Assembly (NCBI RefSeq): GCF_041262165.1
Contig: NZ_JBGCBY010000014.1
Coordinates: forward strand, 62,001-126,000
Length of the DNA stretch: 64,000 bases
DNA from: Streptacidiphilus sp041262165
GTDB lineage: Bacteria > Actinomycetota > Actinomycetes > Streptomycetales > Streptomycetaceae
Direction: 5' to 3'
Positions 7,937 through 15,261 of this stretch are shown in pieces. A model generated the notes under the pieces. That model saw nothing but the letters and a program-made list of their open reading frames with translations. It ran no database searches and was not told the DNA's origin. The position numbers and the translations under genes were made by a program. Position 1 is the first letter of the stretch. Each line of letters starts with the position of its first letter.

Positions 7937-9279
7937 AACTCAACGGGCACTTCACCACCTTGCTCAAGGGCACCGTCAACCTCAATCAGACCAGGTTGGA
8001 CCAGTTGGACGGCCGGGTGACGGCCATCATGAATTTCCTGAACAGCGACTCGATCCTCGGCCCGCTGATCCTCGGCACCACCCGACAGGGCTCCTGGGCT
8101 CATCGCACCATCATCAAACCGGTGGCCGGCAAGAAGGACGAGTTTGACGCCGACTTCCTGCTGAACCTGACCATCGTTGAAGCATGGACTCCGACGCCGT
8201 CGGAGTACCTCAATGCCTTGTACGCCGCACTCAAGCGCAGCAGCACCTACAAGTCGATGGTGGTGAAGAAGAACCGCTGCGTGCGGATCAACTACACCGG
8301 CGACTGCCACGTCGACATCGTCCCCCACCTCGTCCAGCCTGGCGGGCTGCAGGTGATCGTCAACTCGGAGGAGGAGAAGTTCGAGGAGACTGATCCCGAG
8401 GGCTACACAGAGTGGATGAAGGAGAAGGACTCGCTGACCGGCGGCAACCTGCGCAAGGTCATCCGCCTGGTGAAGTACCTGCGGGACTCCAAGGACACCT
8501 TCAGCATCCCCTCGGTGATCCTGACCGCCCTCCTCGGCGAACGTGTCCAGGTCTACGACACGGACAACCGCTACAGCGGAGTAGCCACCACACTGGTCCA
8601 CCTCATCGAGGACCTCGCCACCTGGCTGGCCCTCAACCCGCAGATGCCCATCATCGCCGACCCCAGCTGCCCGCAGACCAGCTTCAACCATCGGTGGGAC
8701 CAGGACCGGTACACCAACTTCGCCAAACACATTCAGTCGTATGCGACCCGGATGCGTACCGCCCTGGACGAACAGGACAAGGACAAGAGCATCAAGCTCT
8801 GGCAAGACCTCTTCGGCGACGGGTTCAGGGCACCCGCCACCACAACCGAAGCCTCCCTCGCCAAGGCCGAGCAGCCGGCCTTGAGGGAAGCGGCCACGCG
8901 GGCACCGTCGGAGAAGTTCATCGAGGAGATGGGCCTGCGCCTCGCCGGTGGGCGCCGTGCCCGGATCGAGGCCCGAGTCGCGAACCCCATCGGTACCGGG
9001 TCAGCAGACCTGCGCCGGACCGGCTTCGCCCCCGTCGGCCGGGACATCTACTTCACGGTGACCACCGACGCCCCACAGCCGTACGAGATCTGGTGGAAGA
9101 TCCGCAACCACGGTCCGGATGCCGAGAATGCACAAGGCCTGCGAGGTGAGATCAAGCCAGGGCGCGGAACACGGATCCACGAGCGCACCAAGTACCGGGG
9201 CAGGCACTACGTGGAGGTGTGGATCGTCAAGGACGGCAAGATCGTCGCCAGCGATCATCATGACGTGGTGATCCGCTAA
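7933..9279 (+). CDS. CBASS cyclic-oligonucleotide synthase (CD-NTase with AGS-C domain)
   Basis: 448 residues from a GTG overlapping the effector stop. The nucleotidyltransferase core shows Gly53-Ser54 (RQGSWA), the DxD pair Asp72/Asp74 (EFDADF) and the third carboxylate Asp128 (CHVDIVPH). About residues 360-448 form an adenylyl/guanylyl and SMODS C-terminal sensor (AGS-C) domain, with IYFTVTTDAPQPYEIWWKI and a terminal VEVWIVKDG. The enzyme should make a cyclic di- or trinucleotide on phage infection. Which nucleotide cannot be read from the sequence. Neither Cap2 (E1/E2) nor Cap3 (JAB) is encoded next to it, so it looks like a minimal two-gene system. Confidence 0.9.
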   Translation: MKLNGHFTTLLKGTVNLNQTRLDQLDGRVTAIMNFLNSDSILGPLILGTTRQGSWAHRTIIKPVAGKKDEFDADFLLNLTIVEAWTPTPSEYLNALYAALKRSSTYKSMVVKKNRCVRINYTGDCHVDIVPHLVQPGGLQVIVNSEEEKFEETDPEGYTEWMKEKDSLTGGNLRKVIRLVKYLRDSKDTFSIPSVILTALLGERVQVYDTDNRYSGVATTLVHLIEDLATWLALNPQMPIIADPSCPQTSFNHRWDQDRYTNFAKHIQSYATRMRTALDEQDKDKSIKLWQDLFGDGFRAPATTTEASLAKAEQPALREAATRAPSEKFIEEMGLRLAGGRRARIEARVANPIGTGSADLRRTGFAPVGRDIYFTVTTDAPQPYEIWWKIRNHGPDAENAQGLRGEIKPGRGTRIHERTKYRGRHYVEVWIVKDGKIVASDHHDVVIR

Positions 9280-9382
9280 CCGCATCGCCCCCGGCGCCAC
9301 GCTGCGGGCAGGGTGCTCCAGCCCAGTTGGTTGCGGAAGCCATCAGGACTGAGGTGTCCCTGCTCGGGGTGATGATAGGAGG

Positions 9383-10273
9383 GTGACCGACGAGACCGTG
9401 GAAAAGTGGTACCGCAACGAGGAGGAATGGGCACGCCAGGTCGCCGCATCGTGGTTGGGGCATCCGGCAGTGCGTGTGGCGGTCGAGACAGCTGCCCCGA
9501 AGGCTGGCGAGATCGTGGCACCGCTTGCCCGCCACCTGCTCTCCCAGGTGGAAATCACCCGGTTCTGCTGGCAGGTGTGCGGTATCGGGCCCTCCTTCCC
9601 GGACGGCACCGTGGGCCCGAACCCGTTCGACCCGACCGCACCGGGAGCGTGGCTCCTGACCGAGGAGGAGCGGGAAGCAGCTGGCTACATCGCTGCGGCT
9701 TTCCATCAGTTGGTCAAGCTGATCGTGCAGGTCCTCGATCGCGCTGAGGTGCACGTGGACGCACCCTGGGGATCTGACCAGGCATTGATCGCGGTGCTCC
9801 TCCTGCTGGTGGCGGACAGCTACGAGATGACTTGGGACAATCCGGTGGTGCTTGCCGACGAGCTGCAACCGCCAGGCGTCTCCGCGATCTCGCCGGACGG
9901 ACGCACGACCTCCGCGCGCGACGGCCGGCCCGAGGTGATGGCCCGCAATGCCGACCGGATCCGCAAGCTGGTCCGCGAACAGGCCGGGGGCCGCGAGTTC
10001 CGCCGCCCCTACGCCGCAGCCACCGGTCGGCGCGCCCAGCCGCGACCAACCGTGATCCGTCGGCAGCTCCTGAAGGAACTCATCGCCGACAAGCCCGATG
10101 TGACAGTGCAGCTCCTCCGTACGACGTGGGACCACTCGGACCGGACGGCGGGCGGGTGGCTTCGCCGCGAGCTGACGCGCCGCCTGGCCAGCGAGGGATT
10201 CCAGGCACCAAGCAAGCCCTCGAAGACGACTCTGTCCGACGACTTCCGGGCACTGAAGCACTGTGCGGATTGA
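9383..10273 (+). CDS. Uncharacterised protein downstream of CBASS
   Basis: 296 residues, not recognised. The GTG start directly abuts AGGAGG, so a GTG 15 bases further in is possible. The N-terminal two thirds are helical, with a hydrophobic stretch near residue 130 (ALIAVLLLLVADSYEM) that is short for a membrane helix. The Arg-rich C-terminal third (from about 220: IRRQLLKELIADKPDVTVQ, then GGWLRRELTRRLASEG) looks like a DNA-binding helical domain. It follows the CD-NTase gene by 103 bases on the same strand, so it may be co-transcribed; function unknown. Confidence 0.7.
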   Translation: MTDETVEKWYRNEEEWARQVAASWLGHPAVRVAVETAAPKAGEIVAPLARHLLSQVEITRFCWQVCGIGPSFPDGTVGPNPFDPTAPGAWLLTEEEREAAGYIAAAFHQLVKLIVQVLDRAEVHVDAPWGSDQALIAVLLLLVADSYEMTWDNPVVLADELQPPGVSAISPDGRTTSARDGRPEVMARNADRIRKLVREQAGGREFRRPYAAATGRRAQPRPTVIRRQLLKELIADKPDVTVQLLRTTWDHSDRTAGGWLRRELTRRLASEGFQAPSKPSKTTLSDDFRALKHCAD

Positions 10274-10382
10274 CCCCGGTGGAGAAAGAGTCCGGGTGAA
10301 CACGCGCGCGCCTTCGCCCGGACTGGGCAACCGGCAACCTCCCAACGTCAGCAACGCGACGAACTGTGGAGGACCAACCGCC

Positions 10383-10580
10383 ATGACTGCCCACCCCGAC
10401 CGCACGACCCCGTCCGTCCCACCGACCGCGACCTCAGAGCCATCGCACCGAAAGCCCCGGTGGAGGTGGCCGGACCCGGCCTCGCCCTTCGGCTCCGTTG
10501 CCTCCGCCTTCCTGGGCAGCGTGGCCTTCTGGGTTCTCGTGGATGTCCTGCCGCGGCACATCCACGTCTATTGGCGATGA
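10383..10580 (+). CDS. Small membrane protein, 65 residues
   Basis: ATG preceded by GGAGGA about ten bases upstream. The first 34 residues are polar and Pro/Thr-rich; residues 35-56 (FGSVASAFLGSVAFWVLVDV) form one transmembrane segment; the tail HIHVYWR is short and basic. Nothing known was recognised. It is the last plus-strand gene after the CBASS pair and the unknown 296-residue gene. Confidence 0.5.
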   Translation: MTAHPDRTTPSVPPTATSEPSHRKPRWRWPDPASPFGSVASAFLGSVAFWVLVDVLPRHIHVYWR

Positions 10581-10688
10581 CTCCGAACGGATGCCCCGTC
10601 AATCAGCGTGCAGTGCAAGGACATGGCTGCCCGGTTGGGCGGCCACCCAGTCCGGCCTAATTGCGGACCGGACTATGCGGGAGCGCGG

Positions 10689-11147
10689 TCAGTCCCAGGA
10701 GTTGAAGAGCACCTCGCCCAGTCTGGTGGCGCGCCAGTACCGGATCTGCATCCATTCGGCAGGGCGCAGGTCCGAGGTGTCCACCTGACTGAGCGGCGAG
10801 TTGAGCAGGTGAGCGGACAGCACTGTGAATCCTGCGTCCGAGAAGATGTTCGACCAGACCGGAGGGTCCTGGAACTCGTCCACGTAGCCTGGCCGCTGGT
10901 CGGCGGCGAAGGCGATGAGCGGGAGATGGGCGTGGCACAGGACGACGTGCGTGCCGTTTCGGTCCGCGACCGTGGCCGCGTGGAAGCTCCGCGGATACGT
11001 CTGCCGAACGAACGCGCCCACCTGCCCGTCGGAGGTCCGTGCGGCCATGTGCCAGGCAGCTCGGAATGCTTGTAGGTCGGTCCCCGGGAGCGGGTCGTCC
11101 TTGGCGCCCCGGAACCCGGTTGCGCCCCTCGCCAGCTGGAACACCAC
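10689..11147 (-). CDS. Uncharacterised protein, ~152 residues
   Basis: Not recognised. The frame is open to an ATG at 11210, but GGAGGG (11156-11151) sits just upstream of paired GTG codons at 11147 and 11144, which are preferred. The protein is globular, without signal peptide or membrane helix (QAFRAAWHMAARTS, VVLCHAHLPLIAFAAD, ending EVLFNSWD). It follows the SMI1/KNR4-like gene on the same strand, so the two probably form an operon. Confidence 0.6.
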   Translation of the reverse strand: MVFQLARGATGFRGAKDDPLPGTDLQAFRAAWHMAARTSDGQVGAFVRQTYPRSFHAATVADRNGTHVVLCHAHLPLIAFAADQRPGYVDEFQDPPVWSNIFSDAGFTVLSAHLLNSPLSQVDTSDLRPAEWMQIRYWRATRLGEVLFNSWD

Positions 11148-11216
11148 AATCCCTCCGCTACACCGCTCCTGCGGCATCCAATTTGCAGCTCTCCCGGATG
11201 CCGCCTCCATCGCTCA

Positions 11217-12350
11217 TCAACTGTCTGGTGGCCACGGCCCATTCAAGAGGGCGTGGGCCTCCTGAATGATGCGGTCCTTGTAGGTGTCGCGGGGCAACGT
11301 GTAGTTCGGCGTCCAGTCGTCGTACTCGCTGGTCCAGCCGATGATCGGGCGCAGCGCGTCCGGGTGGCCCAGCTTGTCCCAGCCCTCGTACCAGATGAGG
11401 TCACCACCCTCGACGGGGTTCAGACTGCCGTTGGCGATCAGCCGGAGCCACCAGCGCACCAGGGTCCAGCGGGCGGCCGGCTGGGTGTCGGGGATGGCGG
11501 GAGCGAGGCCGAGTTCGTCGATGACCTGGACGAAGAGGCCGTTGGCTAGCGGTTCCTCATTGCGGGTCAGGCCGGCCAGTACCCGCAGGGCCGGGGTGTC
11601 TACGTCCAAGACGAGGGCGACCAGGGCGGCTTGGATGAGCTGGTCGGAGCCGACCATGCGGCCGAGGCGCTGTTCGATGGCGAGCATGCGCAGGTGGTCG
11701 ACTGCCTCGTCCGCACTGACGGCGTAGGGGTCGTGGGGCGTGGTGATGACGACCTCTCTCGGCATCCCGGTCTCGCCGAGGAAGTAGGACCAGAAGGGCA
11801 CGCTTGCTCGGGTGCGGGTTAGGGCGGCTGCGGGTCCGCCGAACTCGTGGTGGAGGTAGTCGGCGAGGTGGTTGCCGTAGTAGATGATGTCGGTCTGCAT
11901 GACGGAGAGCACGGGGTGGCCGCTCTGCCCGCTGCCGGCGGGCAGGTAGCGGTGCCCGAAGACCGGAACCAGTTGCGGGACGTTGAGCAGATGCTCGCGG
12001 GCGAGCCGCAGAGCCGCTGTGCGATCCTCCGGCCGCTCGCCCCAGGCGGGGTACCAGAAGCCGGCGTGCTCCACGTCGAAGAGGACCCCGTCGGCGGGGG
12101 CGTCCAAGCGGTTGCGAAGCTCCTGCGGATCACCGTCACGCCAGTCCGGCCAGGACCGGCCCAGTGGCAACCCGGCTTGGAGCAGGACCCGATGGTCATC
12201 CGCAAAGGTGAACCCGTACCGGCATTCGATCGCCTCCAGCTCGGCTTCGCTCAGTCCGGGACCGATCTCAGCGGGCAAGGCAGCGAGCAGGGCGGACGCC
12301 GTTTCGTGGGTCAGGGGCTCGGGCTGGATGGCGGTCACAGGCCGGAGCAT
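11217..12350 (-). CDS. SMI1/KNR4-like family protein
   Basis: About 377 residues from an ATG at 12350; the frame is open further to 12512 but that part lacks protein-like composition. The N-terminal region (LSEAELEAIECRYGFTF, DDHRVLLQAGLPLG, then an aromatic GFWYPAWGERP) matches SMI1/KNR4 (SUKH-type) proteins, many of which act as immunity proteins against polymorphic toxins. The C-terminal half is helical and unassigned. No toxin gene is seen beside it. Its place inside the element, after the defence genes, suggests an accessory or protective role. Confidence 0.65.
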   Translation of the reverse strand: MLRPVTAIQPEPLTHETASALLAALPAEIGPGLSEAELEAIECRYGFTFADDHRVLLQAGLPLGRSWPDWRDGDPQELRNRLDAPADGVLFDVEHAGFWYPAWGERPEDRTAALRLAREHLLNVPQLVPVFGHRYLPAGSGQSGHPVLSVMQTDIIYYGNHLADYLHHEFGGPAAALTRTRASVPFWSYFLGETGMPREVVITTPHDPYAVSADEAVDHLRMLAIEQRLGRMVGSDQLIQAALVALVLDVDTPALRVLAGLTRNEEPLANGLFVQVIDELGLAPAIPDTQPAARWTLVRWWLRLIANGSLNPVEGGDLIWYEGWDKLGHPDALRPIIGWTSEYDDWTPNYTLPRDTYKDRIIQEAHALLNGPWPPDS

Positions 12351-12660
12351 AGCTGCGGCCCTTGCGCTGGCCAGCGTTGGTGCGGGCATCGCAGTGAGCA
12401 CCACTTTGTGGATTGTCGCCAAACCTGCGCGGCAGTCGCGATCGGAGGGCACCTGCCAAATCAAGTGACCCAGATCACAGAAAGTCTGTCTCGCCATTTG
12501 AGACGATCGCATGCCAATCGACCGCTATTGCACGAACGGTGACCGCTTATGATCGAATCTGACTGTCCGTTAGCGTCAATCTGGCACGCAACTGGCACGG
12601 CGGCATGCAATTGGTCTAGACAACAACGAAGCCCGAGGTCTCTGACCTGGGGCTTTCATA
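12351..12660. other. Gap between SMI1-like gene and tRNA-Gly: putative attachment-site arm
   Basis: 310 bases, noticeably lower in GC than the surroundings. It holds a direct repeat CTGGCACG at 12581-12588 and 12592-12599 (11-bp period), a related GGCATGCAATTGG at 12605-12617, and a hairpin close to the tRNA. No gene is supported. Confidence 0.4.
12629..12656 (-). terminator. Hairpin downstream of tRNA-Gly
   Basis: AAGCCCGAGGTC and GACCTGGGGCTT form an imperfect 12-bp stem around TCT, five bases past the tRNA 3' end on its transcribed side. It likely ends tRNA transcription. Confidence 0.6.
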
Positions 12661-12734
12661 TGGAGCGGGTGACGAGAATCGAACTCGCGCTCTGAGCTTG
12701 GGAAGCTCATGTTCTACCATTAAACTACACCCGC
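12661..12734 (-). tRNA. tRNA-Gly (anticodon CCC)
   Basis: 74 bases including an encoded CCA. The acceptor stem GCGGGTG pairs fully with CACCCGC; the anticodon arm TGAGC-TTCCCAA-GCTCA gives anticodon CCC; the T-arm contains GTTCGATTC. The gene is on the minus strand, with its 3' end toward the mobile element, which suggests its 3' end is the integrase target. Confidence 0.95.
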
Positions 12735-13065
12735 GTGATCAGCCGTCAGGTACGGCCTTCGGCGTTTACTCTACCCCATGGCTGCGACCGCTCGCAGCGA
12801 CCACTCGGGGGTGGGGCGTGGCGTGCCCTGGGCGGGTGGTGGGTGTGGGGCGGGTGGGCGTACTGTGGCGGGCGGTTTCCGTGGCGGGGCGGTCGGCGCG
12901 TCATTGGATGTGATGTCCAAAACATCCCCTAATGTGACAGCGCCGGGCAAGCGGCGGACAGTCGGCCAGGCGCCCGGATACCCGTGCAGTGAAGCGAGTT
13001 GGGCCAGGTCAGACCCTGTCCATGCGGCTTCGGCGCGGCGACTCGTCCGATGGGGAAAGGAAACA
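12735..13065. other. Gap between tRNA-Gly and the small Cys-rich gene
   Basis: 331 bases; the open frames crossing it are low-complexity. It contains a small inverted repeat GATGT-CCAAA-ACATC (12912-12926) in the presumed promoter region of the downstream gene. Nothing else is supported. Confidence 0.4.
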
Positions 13066-13284
13066 ATGGAGCGCACTGTCGTCCGTTGTGCCGAGGGGCA
13101 CCTGTTCAGCACCGCCACGTTCCCGCTGCAGAATCTCGGGCCGCGGCGAATCGGGCCCGGGCGGCTTATCCGGTGTCCCCTGTGCGCCCGGCTGCGCAGC
13201 TCCGTGCCGGCGGATCTCGGCACGCTGACCGGCGAGCAGATCCAGCAGGCCCTTCGGCGGGAAGCCGTCGAGTTCCTGGCGTAG
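13066..13284 (+). CDS. Conserved small Cys-rich protein
   Basis: 72 residues, ATG preceded by AAAGG. It contains a RCAEGHLFST segment and a CPLCARLR motif, which could bind zinc as a small ribbon (Cys, His, Cys, Cys). The remainder is basic. Short proteins of this type are common in Streptomyces, but no function is known to me. The frame is open upstream to 12778 without protein-like composition, so the short start is preferred. Confidence 0.65.
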   Translation: MERTVVRCAEGHLFSTATFPLQNLGPRRIGPGRLIRCPLCARLRSSVPADLGTLTGEQIQQALRREAVEFLA

Positions 13285-13295
13285 TAGCCAGAGCG

Positions 13296-13325
13296 AGCGG
13301 GCCCCGCCGACGGGTTGTGCCCGCT
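13296..13325. terminator. Bidirectional hairpin between convergent genes
   Basis: AGCGGGC (13296-13302) and GCCCGCT (13319-13325) flank a GC-rich loop between the stops of the Cys-rich gene and the AlaX-type gene. Confidence 0.4.
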
Positions 13326-14187
13326 AGCGCCGCTTGGGTGTGGTGACGGCGGTGAGCTCACTGCCGTCGTCGCTCAGCCGCAGCTCCGTGGTGAGTGCGA
13401 CGAGCTCGCCGAGGTGGTGCAGATGGGTGCCGCCGCAGAAGATCGAGGCATGGCCTTCCGGCAGGTCACAGGCCCAGCGGCGGCGTGCGGTGAGTTCGGG
13501 GCTCGGTGCTTCGACGCGCACCGGGGCGTCAGCCGCGACCCAGGCTGCGAGCCGCTCGTTCACGGTTGCGGTCAGGGCGGGCAGGTTCGTGCCGAGGTCG
13601 TCGGCGGTGAAGCCCTTCTTCCGCAGGGACTTGCCGATCCGGTAGACGTCCGTGCTGGCCTGGGTGTCCATCCGGGAGGAGTCCATCGCCAGGCTGTCGA
13701 AGTCCGGGTGGCCCAGCGCGTCGGTGCGACCCGGGTCCTTGCGCCAGCGCGGGGCCAGGGCCGCGTTGAGAGCGAGGGCGAGCAGGTGGCAGCCGGTGTG
13801 CGAGGCGCTGAGGGCGGCGCGGCTGTCGGCGTCCACCCGGAGCTCGACGGTGGAGCCCACGGCCACCGGAGTGTCCACCACATGCACCACCAGCCAGGCC
13901 CAGCCCTCCTCGCCGCGCCGCACCGGGATGTCCGCGCCGACGAGGAACTCACCCTCCGGGCCAACCGCCCCGGTGACGCAGTCCAGCACGGGCAGGCTGG
14001 CCAGCGTTCCGGTGTCCGCGGGCTGGTCCGGCCAGGTGTGGTCCAGCGGGTGGAAGGGCGTGGCCTCGGTGACCACCCCGTACCGCCCTCCCGGCAGCGG
14101 CTCCGAGGCGAGGACTGTGGAGCGGCCCTCGACCGCACCCGCCGGGAAGCTCACCTGCGTGGACGTCATCGGGAAGGGAAAGGGCAT
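13324..14187 (-). CDS. AlaX-type aminoacyl-tRNA editing protein / metal-dependent hydrolase
   Basis: 287 residues, ATG with AGGAGA six bases upstream. It contains the two zinc-binding signatures of the alanyl/threonyl-tRNA synthetase second additional domain: HTGCH (His130, His134) and CGGTH (Cys251, His255). Such free-standing proteins hydrolyse mischarged Ser-tRNA(Ala) or Gly-tRNA(Ala). No synthetase catalytic domain is present, so it acts in trans. The exact substrate is not evident. Confidence 0.8.
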   Translation of the reverse strand: MPFPFPMTSTQVSFPAGAVEGRSTVLASEPLPGGRYGVVTEATPFHPLDHTWPDQPADTGTLASLPVLDCVTGAVGPEGEFLVGADIPVRRGEEGWAWLVVHVVDTPVAVGSTVELRVDADSRAALSASHTGCHLLALALNAALAPRWRKDPGRTDALGHPDFDSLAMDSSRMDTQASTDVYRIGKSLRKKGFTADDLGTNLPALTATVNERLAAWVAADAPVRVEAPSPELTARRRWACDLPEGHASIFCGGTHLHHLGELVALTTELRLSDDGSELTAVTTPKRR

Positions 14188-14292
14188 CGCTGTCTCCTGC
14201 TGTTACGGAACGGATGACACCATCTTCACCCGGCGCCAATGGTCCGGTCACACCCGAGCAGGACCCGCGACGGCTCGCGACGGCACAGGAGC

Positions 14293-15147
14293 TCACCCCA
14301 GCGTCGGCAGCTTGATCACGATCAGCAGTGCGATCAACTGCATCGCGGCCGCCCCCGCGGCCTTCCCCCACGGCAGGTCGTGCATCTGCCGGACCATGGC
14401 CGCCAGCAGTCCGGCGCAGAGCAGCCAGGTCCCCCACCCCAGCACCTGGACGAAGGCATTGGAAGGGGCAAGGAAGAAGGAGAAGAGCAGCCGCGGCGTG
14501 TCCGTGGTCCAGGTGATCAGCATCGCGAAGCCGATGGTGGGCGCCCATGCGCCGTCGCCGCCGAGCCGCCGGGCGAGAACGTGGGTGACGCCGCCGAACA
14601 TCAGCCCGGCAAGGATGAAGCCGACGGCGCTCGACAGGACGATGGTCAGCGCGAGCGAGAAGGTCGAGTGCAGCACCTGGTCGCGGGTGGTGCCGAAGCC
14701 GAAGACCACGAGCGCCCCGTACACGGCGGAGACGATCAGCGCCGGGGACCACACCTGGTGCCAGCGCATCTGCGCGAACGTCCGCTCGGGGTGGCGGTAG
14801 ATCCCGGCCAGCAGCGGACGCCAGGCCAGCCGCTCGCTGCCGACCTGGGGGTGGGACTGGCCCGCACGGTACGTAGTCACGCTGGTCGGCGTCGGGGAGG
14901 GCGACGTCCCCCCACCGGCCGCCCCGAACCCGTCGACGTCCGGGGCGAATCCCGCATTCGGATCCACAGAGAACGACCGCGTGTGGCCCGGGGAGTCGTC
15001 CTCGCTCAAGTCACTCAAGTCAGTGCTCTGCGAGGGCTCGTACCCCTGCTGCGAGGCCGGTGCGGCCGGACCGCCGGGTGCCCCGAGCGATGTCCCGCTC
15101 CGCTGGGGTGCTCCGCCTCGCCTCAGTCTGAATCCCTTGGTAGCCAC
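14293..15147 (-). CDS. Yip1-family membrane protein
   Basis: 284 residues from a GTG. About 110 N-terminal residues are disordered, rich in Ser, Pro and Gly, followed by a conserved ERLAWRPLLAGIYRHPERTF segment and five hydrophobic helices typical of the bacterial YIP1 domain. It is probably an integral membrane protein with unknown cargo. It lies 114 bases past the GT39-type gene on the same strand and may be co-transcribed with the polysaccharide genes. Confidence 0.7.
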   Translation of the reverse strand: MATKGFRLRRGGAPQRSGTSLGAPGGPAAPASQQGYEPSQSTDLSDLSEDDSPGHTRSFSVDPNAGFAPDVDGFGAAGGGTSPSPTPTSVTTYRAGQSHPQVGSERLAWRPLLAGIYRHPERTFAQMRWHQVWSPALIVSAVYGALVVFGFGTTRDQVLHSTFSLALTIVLSSAVGFILAGLMFGGVTHVLARRLGGDGAWAPTIGFAMLITWTTDTPRLLFSFFLAPSNAFVQVLGWGTWLLCAGLLAAMVRQMHDLPWGKAAGAAAMQLIALLIVIKLPTLG

Positions 15148-15261
15148 CCTCTGACGGTACCCGGCGCATCGCACCGCCGACGCCCGAGTCCGCACCCCGG
15201 CCGGGCGCAGGGTCCAGACCTCGGTCGCCCCGTCGCCCCGTCGCCGCCGCCCCAGCCCGGT

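Larger units (their letters stand above)
1..12660. mobile_element. Right part of an integrated mobilisable/conjugative element with CBASS cargo
   Basis: The stretch carries mobilisation genes (relaxase, MobC-like, DUF2637), a replication-type winged-helix protein, an XRE regulator, excisionase and tyrosine integrase, then defence-type cargo ending at a tRNA-Gly(CCC). The tRNA 3' end faces the element, the polarity expected when a tyrosine integrase uses a tRNA 3' end as attB. The left end lies outside the window, so the size and the second attachment site are unknown. The boundary at the tRNA is inference; the gene content is seen directly. Confidence 0.65.

Noticed and set aside
12771..13361. 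196-codon minus-strand frame beside the tRNA
   Set aside because: Antisense to the better supported Cys-rich gene, low-complexity and without a ribosome site.
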